64,000 bases of DNA. Origin: Pachyseris speciosa (taxonomy: Eukaryota; Cnidaria; Anthozoa; Scleractinia; Pachyseridae). The stretch is taken from positions 1 through 64,000 of the forward strand of contig JAEMWC010001642.1 in NCBI GenBank assembly GCA_016490735.1, in the 5' to 3' direction. The notes below the pieces were generated by a model. It was not told the DNA's origin. It was given only the letters and a program-made list of their open reading frames with translations, and searched no databases. Positions 45,737 through 56,729 of this stretch are shown here, piece after piece (position 1 is the first letter of the stretch; every line of letters starts with the position of its first letter). A program made the position numbers and the translations under genes.

Positions 45737-48700
45737 CAAGCTAGAGGCTCGATTTTAGTGCGCGCACCAGGAGAGCGTATTTCTATGGTGACAGTCACGA
45801 AAGGCGACGCATTGCGGTCAGGCACTGATGAGTTAATTAGTTTTCACACATGCCTTTGCACACCTCAAGTGTGTTCATTAATCCGAATCTGTCTGTTACT
45901 TTGTTATTGTTGTCGATTTCAGTGGAACGGAAAAAACAGACTTTAATAGTTAATATCTAACAAAGGTAAATTTGATCAGTCTATTTTCGCTAACTCTTCG
46001 CTTTGTTCAGTGTTGGAAAATCATGGTAATCGTGGCAACATAGCTACACTTTTGCTGGATCAATCTCGTTGCTCGCGTTAAAAGACTTGGTACGCGTAAA
46101 CAATCGTCCGTGCACCAAATATTTAAGCGAAAATATTCAGTTTATTTCGTGATGAAATCCGCCATGTAAATATCACCGATCTTCATGATGGAAATGGAGG
46201 CCCATTTTGGAAACAATGGTTCAAGGATTTTGATGTGGCGATCGACAGTATTTAGTGCCGTACTTGCCGGTAATAAGCTCATGAGCCTCACAAATGCCTC
46301 TGTACCGGACATCTTGCGAGCAGATGCTTTCGTCTCTCTGAAGAGCGCCATGAACAGCCATTAGATATACTAACCAGTGCTGGACCCAAATCAAAGTCAT
46401 CGAACTTAACATCACTGTGATATAAACCATTTGACGCAGAATCCAACGATGGACGTAAAAATCAAGAAAACCTCTCAACAAACATCGGGAGAAACGAAAG
46501 AAAAGAAAAGCCCGCCAAGATTCAGAAAGCGCGCCAAAACAAGATAAGTACAAGCAGAATAATTAAGAGCTTTATAACTAACCAGTAAGCTAATTAATGA
46601 ATAAATTACTTTGAATCAATTTCTTTAAATAGAACCAAGATTTCCTGCACCATCTTAAAGTAAATGAAATGTCCGTAGAAATAACAGCTCTTTAATTACA
46701 ACATTTTAAATCTAATAGCTTAATACTGTAACGGTTTCCGCTCCCTCTTAAGTTTACAGGCGGCGCGCCCATACTTTTGAGGTGATGAGATCCATCCCTA
46801 GCTAAATTTTATAAATAATTGTTCTTTAAATTCAACATTTTAAATCTAATGACTTAGAATTGTAAGGGTTTCCGCTCCCTCTTAAGTTTACAGGCGGCGC
46901 GCCCATACTTTTGAGGTGATGAGATCCATCCCTAGCTAAATTTTATAAACAATTGTTCTTTAAATTCAACATTTTAAATATAATGACTTAGAATTGTAAG
47001 GGTTTCCGCTCCCTCTTAAGTTTACAGGCGGCGTGCCCATACTTTTGAGGTGATGAGATCCATCCCTAGCTAAATTTTATAAATAATTGTTCTTTAAATT
47101 CAACATTTTAAATCTAATGACTTAAAACTGTAAGGGTTTCCGCTCCCTCTTAAGTTTACAGGCGGCGCGCCCATACTTTTGAGGTGATGAGATCCATCCC
47201 TAGCTAAATTTTATAAATAATTGTTCTTTAAATTCAACATTTTAAATGTAATGACTTAAAACTGTAAGGGTTTCCGCTCCCTCTTAAGTTTACAGGCGGC
47301 GCGCCCATACTTTTGAGGTGATGAGATCCATCCCTAGCTAAATTTTATAAATAATTGTTCTTTAAATTCAACATTTTAAATATAATGACTTAGAATTGTA
47401 AGAGTTTCCGCTCCCTCTTAAGTTTACAGGCGGCGCGCCCATACTTTTGAGGTGATGAGATCCATCCCTAGCTAAATTTTATAAATAATTGTTCTTTAAA
47501 TTCAACATTTTAAATGTAATGACTTAAAACTGTAAGGGTTTCCGCTCCCTCTTAAGTTTACAGGCGGCGTGCCCATACTTTTGAGGTGATGAGATCCATC
47601 CCTAGCTAACTTTTATAAACAATTGTTCTTTAAATTCAACATTTTAAATGTAATGACTTAAAACTGTAAGGGTTTCCGCTCCCTCTTAAGTTTACAGGCG
47701 GCGCGCCCATACTTTTGAGGTGATGAGATCCATCCCTAGCTAAATTTTATAAATAATTGTTCTTTAAATTCAACATTTTAAATCTAATGACTTAGAATTG
47801 TAAGGGTTTCCGCTCCCTCTTAAGTTTACAGGCGGCGTGCCCATACTTTTGAGGTGATGAGATCCATCCCTAGCTAAATTTTATAAACAATTGTTCTTTA
47901 AATTCAACATTTTAAATCTAATGACTTAGAATTGTAAGGGTTTCCGCTCCCTCTTAAGTTTACAGGCGGCGCGCCCATACTTTTGAGGTGATGAGATCCA
48001 TCCCTAGCTAAATTTTATAAATAATTGTTCTTTAAATTCAACATTTTAAATATAATGACTTAGAATTGTAAGGGTTTCCGCTCCCTCTTAAGTTTACAGG
48101 CGGCGCGCCCATACTTTTGAGGTGATGAGATCCATTCCTAGCTAAATTTTATAAATAATTGTTCTTTAAATTCAACATTTTAAATGTAATGACTTAAAAC
48201 TGTAAGGGTTTCCGCTCCCTCTTAAGTTTACAGGCGGCGCGCCCATACTTTTGAGGTGATGAGATCCATCCCTAGCTAAATTTTATAAATAATTGTTCTT
48301 TAAATTCAACATTTTAAATCTAATGACTTAGAATTGTAAGGGTTTCCGCTCCCTCTTAAGTTTACAGGCGGCGCGCCCATACTTTTGAGGTGATGAGATC
48401 CATTCCTAGCTAAATTTTATAAATAATTGTTCTTTAAATTCAACATTTTAAATGTAATGACTTAAAACTGTAAGGGTTTCCGCTCCCTCTTAAGTTTACA
48501 GGCGGCGCGCCCATACTTTTGAGGTGATGAGATCCATCCCTAGCTAAATTTTATAAATAATTGTTCTTTAAATTCAACATTTTAAATCTAATGACTTAGA
48601 ATTGTAAGGGTTTCCGCTCCCTCTTAAGTTTACAGGCGGCGTGCCCATACTTTTGAGGTGATGAGATCCATCCCTAGCTAAATTTTATAAACAATTGTTC

Positions 48701-50340
48701 TTTAAATTCAACATTTTAAATCTAATGACTTAGAATTGTAAGGGTTTCCGCTCCCTCTTAAGTTTACAGGCGGCGCGCCCATACTTTTGAAGTGATGAGA
48801 TCCATCCCTAGCTAAATTTTATAAATAATTGTTCTTTAAATTCAACATTTTAAATATAATGACTTAGAATTGTAAGGGTTTCCGCTCCCTCTTAAGTTTA
48901 CAGGCGGCGCGCCCATACTTTTGAGGTGATGAGATCCATTCCTAGTAAAATTTTATAAATAATTGATCTCTAAATTCAACATTTTTAATGTAATGACTTA
49001 TTGTTTTAAGGGTTTCTGCTCCCTCTTAAGTTTACAGGCGGTGCGCCCATACTTTTGAGGTGATGAGATCCATCCCTAACTAAATTTTCCAGTTAGGATC
49101 GTAAGGGTTTCCGCTCCCTCTTAAGTTCATTTACAGATGAAAACTAAGAACGGAAACCACGCGCCTTTTAGTGTGAAATAACTTCCCCTGGCTGCTTGTT
49201 TTTCTGCATGCGTCCCAATTACCCTTAACTAAAGCAAAAGCAGCATTAAAATGAACGATGATCCTCGCAGTTGTGATCGCAATTTATGTCCCATTCTTGC
49301 TCATATGTAAATTCCGAAGCAATTTTCAATAAGTTATTGTTCTGATGTTAGCCCGAAGATCAGAGAATTGGTGAATTGTACTTAGATCTCACGAAGCGTA
49401 TACCATCCGAGGTCAACCGCGCATTTGGTCAAGTGTGCGCGCGAAGAAAGCACCATTTTGCTTGGTTCTGCAAGCCCACGCATTTGAAGCCTGCGGTGGC
49501 TGCCTCCACAGGAATCATGATCATCAGCAACGATGCACACGAGCGAAACTCCAATGGAATCTTCACTAATGGAAAACAATATGGCCAAAGTGACAGGATC
49601 GTGATTATAGGCTTTGGAAAAAGTATCCAAATCTCTCATCGCGGCAAAAGACAAACGACCTCAGTGTGCTGCAAGACATAGCTATAGCTAAAAATTGAGT
49701 TATTTTTTAATTCGGAATGAGGTGGCAATTTCTTCGTGATTTACGACGTACAGTCGTTTGAACCATTCATAACTGTATCTTATCTGTTGTCCGGCGTTCT
49801 GATCTCTGTTGTTGAGCCTCGTGTTCGAGAGATAGATCGAGTCGAGCACTTCAAACTATGTCAGTGGTCAACCCGATTGCGCAGCAAACCGATTTGGTGG
49901 TTTTAAGATTTAAGAAGGTGTGTTCCGAGACAGGACGGGACAGAAACTAGCAAACTTCCTTCGACGATACAGCTCTGTAAAATTGTATAAATTTTAATCC
50001 ACTTTTTTTATGTGTGGAACTTGCATTTTAACCCAATTTCTCTGACGGTCCGATTTGTTCTCTTCTTTTGTAAATGCTACTTACAAAAACCCGGAGTTCC
50101 TTTTAAATCACTTCCGATTTCTGTTTATAGATAGTGTCAAGAGATAACTGGAAACTGATTTAAAGCTCGCCAAATTAACTTATGTTGACAGGTATAAGAC
50201 ATGATTGGAGCTCTTTGAGTGAATGGCCTCTTCCTTCAAAACAATGGAGTTGATTGATAGTTTAATTATAATCTCCCACAAATATTCAGTGAATGCGGCG
50301 TTCTACGACGCTTTCGCAATAAAATCGAGGCTCTAGCTTC
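45737..50340. mobile_element. 4.6-kb TIR element carrying the 134-bp satellite
   Basis: The left end CAAGCTAGAGGCTCGATTTT and the right end, reversed, GAAGCTAGAGCCTCGATTTT match at most of 26 positions. They are flanked by TCATGC (45731-45736, 50341-50346). Inside are the satellite array and two unassigned open-frame regions (46142-46553 minus; 49376-49681 plus and 49382-49654 minus). I recognise no transposase. The short target repeat is suggestive, not proof. Confidence 0.6.
46733..49130. repeat. Satellite array, 134-bp unit, about 18 copies
   Basis: The motif ggtttccgctccctcttaag recurs at exact 134-bp steps from 46733 to 49011, and a shortened unit follows at 49106. Each unit contains caggcggcgcgcccatactt, with GGCGCGCC, and attttataaataattgttct. 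Variants (GCGTGC for GCGCGC, AAACAATT for AAATAATT, CCATTCC for CCATCCC, and A, C or G before TAATGACTTA) recur in a fixed order, indicating higher-order repeats. No gene lies in the array. Confidence 0.97.
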
Positions 50341-51384
50341 TCATGCAATATGCAATGTAAAAGAAAAAAAATTCTGTTCCTTCTAGTGATTAGTGAAAGT
50401 TACAAAGTTGAGCTTGCACCATACTCGATATCAGAAAATTCAATTTCCAGAACTTCAGGAATTATCGAGACTAGCTGTAGTCAAGACTCCTCATTGATTA
50501 AAAGTACCCTGAGCTTAATCCAAAACAAAAAGAAGACTACATAAAAAGATACGATTTGTTGACGATTGAAAATGAAACTAACGGAAGTCATGAATTTAGT
50601 AATACTTTTCATAATCAGAGGAAATATAATGTAAGTTCGCGAAAGATTTCAAAGATAATTAGATGACGTACTTTGAAGGTCTGTTGGAAACGGCTGTCGC
50701 CATCATTTTAACTCGGGCTTGTCACTGGCCTGTTGACCTGGTAAGAACAAAACGTTTTAAATTGTTCAACTTCGATTCTCTCCGCTTCAAAATTGACGCC
50801 TTATCTTTAAAAAGGCAATAAAGTTCACATGTTACTCGACAAAATGAAGAAAATAGGCTGTTTTGCGTTATAAAACAAAGCTAAATACTCACGTTTTACG
50901 CACGACGTGAAATCTCCTCAAGTCGCGTAGTCATGATGTGGAGACAACACCGCGCGCCTGCGCCCTTCAACCGAAATTGAAAAAATCACGTCCGGCCGCG
51001 TCTCAAAGCCACCGCGTCCTCGGTTCTTAAAGTCCGTACTATAAGCAGGGGTTAGTATTAGTCTGCGACGCAGGCTAGATCTTGGCAAACACAGCTTACA
51101 GCAACACAACCTGGTGCAAAGTGATGGTCGGTATCCTATTACTCCACGTGGTCAATTCCAATGAATCCAGATTAGTGCTGAACTAAAGCGGTGACTATTG
51201 ACCATTATTCGTCACTGTTCGTGACCATTAGGGCTATTCGCTATTCGCTATTCGCTCTTCGCGACCATTCGCTATTCGGGTTTTCCAGACACCCGCAACA
51301 AGGCACATTTGTTTTTAACATCTTGCGTGAAATACAAGTTTGTACTCACAGTTTGTTCCTGGCTTCTACCCCTACTTTGTCGAG

Positions 51385-52160
51385 TTAGAGAACAGTTTTG
51401 CGTTTCCCGCCACTGACAATGATAATATCTCTTTTCAGATAGCCAAAACATCGTCCCTTTTCACGTAGAATTCTCTTGGGCGCTTCTGGTTCAGTAATAA
51501 CTACACTTTTATTCGATGGATGAGGGCCATTGCAGAAAGTGCAACACACTTCCTTACTTAGCAGAGGTCTCTCGTTGTGTGAAAACAGCGTTGTTGACGT
51601 CGCAGGGCCCGTGGAAAGTCTTTTGTTTTTACCATACGGAAAATATCCAACTTCCTGCTCTTCCTTCGATCTTCCTTTTTTAGCCACTGGTCCAAGAGCA
51701 CATCTCTCTCAAATTTGCAATTCTTCTGCTAACGACTTTATTAAGGTATCGAGACCCCATTATTCACACATGCCGCGACTTATAATCAAACGCAATTCTT
51801 GTGGGATTTTCGCCATGATCACTGGTGTGAGGAATGTTCCGTAAGTACTAGTGTCGCTAATGTCTGTTCCTTGTAAACTTCGAACGGACGACTCCGTTTT
51901 GTCCAAAAGCTGTCGCAGTTGTTTCAGATCGCTTGAATCGGTTATCCTTCGGAGTTACGTCAGCATTTCTATGTGTTTCGAAATGATAACTTTTTTACTA
52001 TCAAAACACTTGCTGAAAGATCGACCGCATACTTGTAATTTGAGCTTTTGAGTGGTAATCCAGAAATTGTTTCGGAAGCGCAACCTTTCAACAAAGATTT
52101 CAGATATTGAAATTTGTCGACTTCGTTGAGCTCTTCATTCGAATGCAAAAACATAGTTTA
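51385..52160 (-). pseudogene. BEL/Pao gag region of remnant C
   Basis: The minus strand encodes a DUF1759-like piece (ELNEVDKFQYLKSLLKGCAS, 52154-52050). After broken sequence comes a linker with AKKGRSKEEQEVG, and a Cys-His region (CCTFCNGPHPSNKS, then GRCFGYLKRD), which corresponds to the zinc-knuckle area. One knuckle Cys is changed to Tyr. It is the 5' part of the element whose protease and integrase lie at 42858-41816, displaced by the 8.4-kb insertion. Confidence 0.8.
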
Positions 52161-52389
52161 TTACATCGTAGACGAAATTATCCGTAATACAATACAATTT
52201 TTTTTTTTAAATATTCTTTATAGAACTCTTTACTCTCTACGGTAATATAGAGGAATAGACGCTCGACAATAATACAAACGTAAATACTTCGTTACTTGCA
52301 ATCTTTTCTCAAGGCTCTCTTCAGCATACATATCGATCCTTGGAAGAGTCGGACTTTCATCTGCCATGTATTTTAAGTAGTCTTTCGGG

Positions 52390-52630
52390 AACCGAATTAC
52401 TACTATTACGCACTACAGATGTCATGACACCTGATCAGTCGTATCAAAGGCCTTTTTAAGATCGATAAATAGCACGCCATTCAAGAGACCGTTGTCAATA
52501 TTAATTGACCAGTTATTCGTTGTCTCAAGCAACGCTGTTAGCGTGCTATGCATTGATCGAAAGCCAGATTGGTACGTATTCAAGAGGCTATTATCCTGAA
52601 GGTAATCATAAAGTTGATGATAAATAATAT
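52390..52630 (-). pseudogene. CR1-type LINE reverse-transcriptase fragment
   Basis: The minus strand reads LLNTYQSGFRSMHSTLTALL and then NGLLNGVLFIDLKKAFDT, the fingers/palm A motif of CR1-like LINEs. Flanking RT motifs are absent. Confidence 0.75.
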
Positions 52631-52639
52631 GATATATGA

Positions 52640-52870
52640 TCTGAACACGGCTGAATTTGAAGTGCCTCAGAAACGGACGACAACCTTGACTTTCGACGAA
52701 TAAATAAAGGAAGTTATATGAGAAGAAAGCCGCTGGTTAAAGTTTGATACATATGGGGTATTGTGGTACCCATGCTGTACTTGTGCTAGCAGCATGATCG
52801 GATGTGGTCTAGGCTCGACTCCTGCCGCTGAAGCCTCGACTTGGTCACGATTCCCTCCATTGTACTGTAG
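52640..52870 (-). pseudogene. Leader remnant of the small-gene family
   Basis: The sequence ctgaacacggctgaatttga, then ccgctggttaaagtttgata and ggtacccatgctgt, matches the inverted leader and upstream region seen at 6100-6330 and 38530-38760. No exon 2 or 3 is attached. This shows the family has spread beyond the three main units. Confidence 0.6.
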
Positions 52871-53309
52871 TCATTTGACAAGAGCTGATGCTCAGAACAT
52901 GCATTGACTAGCGTATCAAAAGGCATGACTTTCGTAGGAATTTTAGGGATAAATGGTTTTCAATTGTAAAATTTCTCAACAAAAAAAGTAAATAAAATCG
53001 CTCTGTTTCAGAGTAGTTCGATGCAAATGCCATACAAGATGAAGAAATCAAACTCCTTCAGGCTTTATCGCAAAAAATAATAACTAAATATATTACAAAA
53101 TGACAAAAATTAAGCCATATTTGCAAGTTTCAGTTGTATCATAAAGTATCGTTCACCATCAAATTTTTTAAGTATAGTTTAAAAATTATCACCATAAATA
53201 ATACGTGATGTATAAATCACTAAATTTCAGCGTCAGTGTATATAGCACACACAGTTCTAATTGGGGACACCGCTATCGAGATCGAATAAAAATTTGGAAA
53301 TGTTGGTTT

Positions 53310-53612
53310 TAAGGAGAGGGGAAAACAGGACTACCGGAGAAAAACCGCTCGGAGATGAGCAGAGAGCCTTCATCGCCTTCGTGGCTTTATCTGGAGATGT
53401 TGGATGTATAACCGCGCTGCAATGATGAACAATTTTATATACTGTTATTCATATTTTCTCCATTCTTTTCCTTCTCTGGCTTACTGTGTTTTCATTACTA
53501 GTAACCACGTGCTATCTTTGAAGTCTTTTGTTGACGAGAGAGGAAAATGGGAGTACCCGGAGAAAAACCTCTCTTAGAAAAGTAACACCTTCGTCGCCCT
53601 AGAAAGGTTATC
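53310..53612. repeat. Two diverged copies of a GGAGAAAAACC-type repeat
   Basis: aggactaccggagaaaaacc (53330) and gggagtacccggagaaaaac (53550) start similar stretches that end in ttcatcgcc/cttcgtcgcc. They look like short interspersed repeat fragments in direct orientation. The nature of the family is unknown to me. Confidence 0.4.
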
Positions 53613-53615
53613 AGG

Positions 53616-53890
53616 CGAGTAGTATACTAGGGTGAGAATTAATCCTCGTTTGTGCGTTCCCTTTGCGTTCCGTGTGCGTCTCCTTTAGACTCCCTCGCAA
53701 AAAGTGCGTTCCCGTTATTAATATGCATAAGGGTCGACTCCATGACGTCACCCATTATTATAACCTACGGAAAAGTGCGTTCCTACATACTAATTAACTG
53801 CCTAGCCTGTGTCTAGCTATCTAGGTAAAAATGCGTTCCTGCATACTAATAAGTGGATAGGCATACTAATGGCCGTCGTTCTAGTACAAT
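53616..53890 (+). mobile_element. Partial GGAACGCA-family MITE
   Basis: It begins agtagtatactag, close to the CAGTAGTATACT end of the element at 27919. The internal gcgttccctttgcgttccgt and catgacgtcacccattatta match that element in the same orientation. The right end is not preserved. Confidence 0.6.
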
Positions 53891-54222
53891 AGCAACAATA
53901 GACCTGTCCAGACTTGCCCGGTCTTTTGTAACCCTGATTGGCTCATCAATCTATTTGTGTTCAAAATAAAAGTGCGCAATCTGTTGGTAGCGTCACTCTT
54001 GCAATTCGTTTGCTGGGAAAAATTTTTCTCCGAGATTATCATTCGATTTTCCGATAGTGTTAGCAGTTTCGTCTGTAAGAATACATTCGACTTTATAGCT
54101 AACTTTTCTTGCTTTCCGCTCCGTTAGTCACTAATTATTCAAAACTAGAGATAAAAACTGCCCCATATTTGCATACGAACCATGACGAGACGCAGCGGGG
54201 CCTGTCTGGAAGTATCTTAAGG

Positions 54223-54251
54223 AATGCGGGGTTGTGGACCCCGCATTCCTT
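54223..54251. repeat. Short perfect hairpin
   Basis: ggaatgcgggg and ccccgcattcc form an 11-bp perfect stem around a 7-base loop. No neighbouring gene makes it a plausible terminator. It may be a decayed palindromic repeat. Confidence 0.6.
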
Positions 54252-55730
54252 TCATATTTGAATCAAACTCCAGTGGTGAATTAACACTTTCAAAGCACTA
54301 GGTGTCAAAATTCGCGGCTCCAGCTGTCAGCAAAGCTACTGCTACCGAAAGGCAGTGTTGACGTACATATATCAAAGCTCCTTTTACTAAGCGCAGGGGA
54401 GACATGAATCATTGAAATTCTAACTCCGAATGGCGACGATTGTAACAGCGGAACTTTCCGAACGAAGTACGAAACTTGCCATACAATACACATTATATGA
54501 CAATCTTCGTATCTCGTTCGGAGATAAATTAAACTGGGAATGCCGTCGTCTGTGATAATTTTTTCATCACGCAACAACAACAACAACAAAAATTTTCATG
54601 CTCTTGTCGGTTTTTGGTGTTGCTTTGTTTTGTTAAGATAAAAGCGGCGAGTAGGTACTAAATTATTTCTCTCAGACTTGAAGGAAAAGTGGCGAAGCGC
54701 GCTTGTGACAATTCGATCCGCTTCATTTTGTTCTGGGTGTCTTGTGTAACTCCCCGAAAGAAATTATCCTAATCCCAGAGACGTGACTGTTATGACCCAA
54801 TACATCACAAAAAAGAGAGAACGAAACAGCAACTACAAAAAAAAAAAAAAAAAAATTCTGAAATCAGTTTGATAGCAGTCATTCTGAATTTATTCAAGAA
54901 ACATTTTATACATTACAGAAAATATCTGTTTGATAGCGTCATTTAAGAAACAGTAACTACAAAAAGGAAAATATATTTTTGACAGTGTCATTCAGGGTGC
55001 ACTCAAATTAGTACGTTTTTACCACCTTCATTCCAAGGGCTACCCTCAGCTTTAAAGAGCTCCGGCCCGAAGCGAGCTAAAATGACCGAGTTAAAAATAC
55101 TGGGAGCTAACTGATTTGAAGATGTCACTTATTCTAGTTACATTACCGTGACTGTAGTAATTTCTGGACGCTCACGAGGATCAGCGGAAAGACAGCTTCT
55201 GTAAATAGCTCACAGAGAGAAATTCTTTATAATGCGAGAAACCCTCCTTAGCGTAAACCCTAACGAAAAAATGTCACTTCTGGTGCTTTGCCTTTCGCCT
55301 TTGTTCAGTTCGGGTGCTAGAAAGGGAAACTTTGAAAGATCTCTTTCCTCCGACATCACTCTGGCATCATGCATGGCACAAGCTTTGCCAAAGTCGATTA
55401 ATATCGGTATCAAGACTGATGCGTTCCGTCCATGTTCGACCACAATATTGTTCGGCCTGATGTCATTGTGGAGGATTTCAGCCTCACAATGCAAATACTT
55501 CACCGCATCAAAGACTTGAGATGCAGCACCCCGCCAGTTTTCCTCACTGAGTAAGTTTTCTTCACCGGCATTTTCTAAAGTGAGTGACCTTCCGTTTACG
55601 CTGTGGAATTTTGAAATGACATGGGCATCATTCCCTTGCCAAGCTAAACCCAGAAACAAGCAGTGAAAACGTAAAGCTTGTGGGATGTGGCTGGAGTGAC
55701 AAGGATATACAAGTACTTGAGCCTGAGCAT

Positions 55731-55787
55731 TAGCTATGCCATGCTGGTGAGGCCTAACAAGGCCGAAACAGCTGTCCATGGCTGCTA
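55731..55787 (+). ncRNA. Hammerhead ribozyme 1 (type I, core mutated)
   Basis: Stem I is formed by GCCATG and CATGGC, with outer TAGC/GCTA pairs and a small internal loop. Stem II is GGCCT-AACA-AGGCC, followed by GAAA and a minimal stem III around CAGCTG, with GTC at 55774-55776 as cleavage site. The first core strand reads CTGGTGA instead of CTGATGA. This changes an invariant A, so cleavage is probably weak or lost. Confidence 0.85.
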
Positions 55788-55986
55788 ATGCTTGGGCTCA
55801 ATCTTTGCTTTGGTAGATTTAAGGGGTAATGCCCGCTACCATGTGGCCTTAGTGCCTTTAGAGTGGCTTCAGCTTACCAAATCACATTAATTTGTGAGGT
55901 ATATCCTTGTCACTCCAGCCACATCCCACAAGCTTTACGTTTTCACTGCTTGTTTTATGGATATGTGGGTACTTGAGCCTGAGCAT

Positions 55987-56043
55987 TAGCTATGCCATGC
56001 TGATGAGGCCTAACAAGGCCGAAACAGCTGTCCATGGCTGCTA
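55987..56043 (+). ncRNA. Hammerhead ribozyme 2 (type I, intact core)
   Basis: Same fold as ribozyme 1, with the canonical CTGATGA core, stem II GGCCT-AACA-AGGCC, GAAA, short stem III in CAGCTG and GTC cleavage triplet at 56030-56032. Stem I is GCCATG with CATGGC plus outer TAGC/GCTA pairs around an asymmetric internal loop, where natural hammerheads make their tertiary contact. All invariant core bases are present, so it should be catalytically competent. Confidence 0.9.
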
Positions 56044-56729
56044 ATGCCTGGGCTCAATCTTTACTTTGGTAGATTTAAGGGGTAATGCCCGCTACCTTGT
56101 GGCCTTAGTGCCTTTATAGTGGCTTCAGCTTACCAAATCACATTAATTTGTGAGGTATATCCTAAACCCAGAAACAGTTGGATGTTAGGGTGACGCAGTT
56201 TCCGTAAAATCATGGCCTCTTCCATGTTAGAGTCGTTCCATCGTGCAATCTTTTTTACTGCTACGTTAATGGCACCGTAGAAACCTACATGGCACAATCC
56301 GTAACTCCCTTTTGCAACATTTCGTTCAGTTATCTGTATGTCCTTCAAGTTTATCAACGGCAAGTTAGCCTTCTCGCTCTTCATCCAGTTGTTGTAAAAG
56401 ACAACTGCGTGACGGTGCGCCGAATCACGTTTCTTTTTTATTTCCTTGACGCAGTCTGACTTTTCTTCTGACTCCTTTCTGTACCTTTTCTGTCCAGTTG
56501 CAGGCTGGGTTGCATTGGGCGTTTGGCTAGCAGAAGCTTTTTCTAACCTTCCTTCGCTCGGGACAGCGATGCTTCTCTCGGGTTGTTTGGCTTCTTCCGC
56601 ACCATTGTCAGTTCCCCTCTCCTTTTTCGTATCTGCAGCTTTCCTTTGTTCTTTCTTAAGTTTTTTCCTTAGTGTAGAACGCTTTCTTTTCTCCTCAATT
56701 GAATGTTTTCGAAATTTAGGCATGTCCAC

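Larger units (their letters stand above)
42859..51294. mobile_element. 8.4-kb DNA element with GAATAGC-rich inverted ends and 8-bp target duplication
   Basis: The left end reads GAGTGTCTGAAAAACCCG followed by GAATAGC repeats. The right end, reversed, reads GGGTGTCTGGAAAACCCG followed by the same repeats. GCAACAAG flanks both sides (42851-42858, 51295-51302). The flanks are two parts of one BEL element, protease on the left and gag on the right, and the frame continues across the join apart from an unrelated stop. An 8-bp target duplication suggests the hAT group, but no hAT transposase is visible; the contents are nested repeats and a Harbinger remnant. Confidence 0.75.
55659..56161 (+). mobile_element. 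Retrozyme-like insertion with two tandem hammerhead ribozymes
   Basis: The insert is bounded by CTAAACCCAGAAACA (55644-55658, 56162-56176). It holds two direct repeats of a unit starting gtacttgagcctgagcatta (55713 and 55969), exactly 256 bp apart, each with a hammerhead ribozyme. Between them lies a 50-bp segment (55901-55950) that also occurs inverted and unchanged at the left edge (55659-55708). There is no coding capacity. Tandem hammerheads one monomer apart, with a long target duplication, are the known layout of animal retrozymes, which move through circular RNA copied by LINE-type machinery. The insert disrupts the kinase domain. Confidence 0.85.
55138..56729 (-). pseudogene. Protein kinase gene, broken by a retrozyme insertion and a stop
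   Basis: The minus strand starts MDMPKFRKHSIEEKRKRS with a long basic, coiled-coil-like N-terminus. The kinase domain follows: glycine loop VAKGSYGLCHVG (first Gly replaced by Ala), VAVKK lysine, EEAMILRKLRHPN, and after the insert HVISKFHSV, the catalytic loop ILHNDIRPNN (HND instead of HRD), LIDFGKA and FLAPEL. Catalytic Lys, Asp, Asn and DFG are all present. Two lesions: a 503-bp insert at 55659-56161 and a TGA at 55210-55212, after which the frame continues through DPRERPEI (subdomain XI) to 55138. It resembles the expanded cnidarian kinase-like families rather than a named kinase. It could be one allele of a live gene. Confidence 0.8.

Noticed and set aside
46900..49060. Hammerhead candidate in satellite units (ggtgatgag)
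   Set aside because: The core lacks the leading C-U and no stem II followed by GAAA is present.
46733..49130. CRISPR-like regular array
   Set aside because: The whole 134-bp unit is repeated, with no unique spacers, and the setting is eukaryotic. It is a satellite.
49376..49681. Overlapping plus and minus frames after the satellite as genes
   Set aside because: Neither resembles a known family, and I cannot tell which strand, if any, is coding.
55232..55519. Plus-strand frame opposite the kinase C-lobe
   Set aside because: Antisense shadow of conserved kinase codons.
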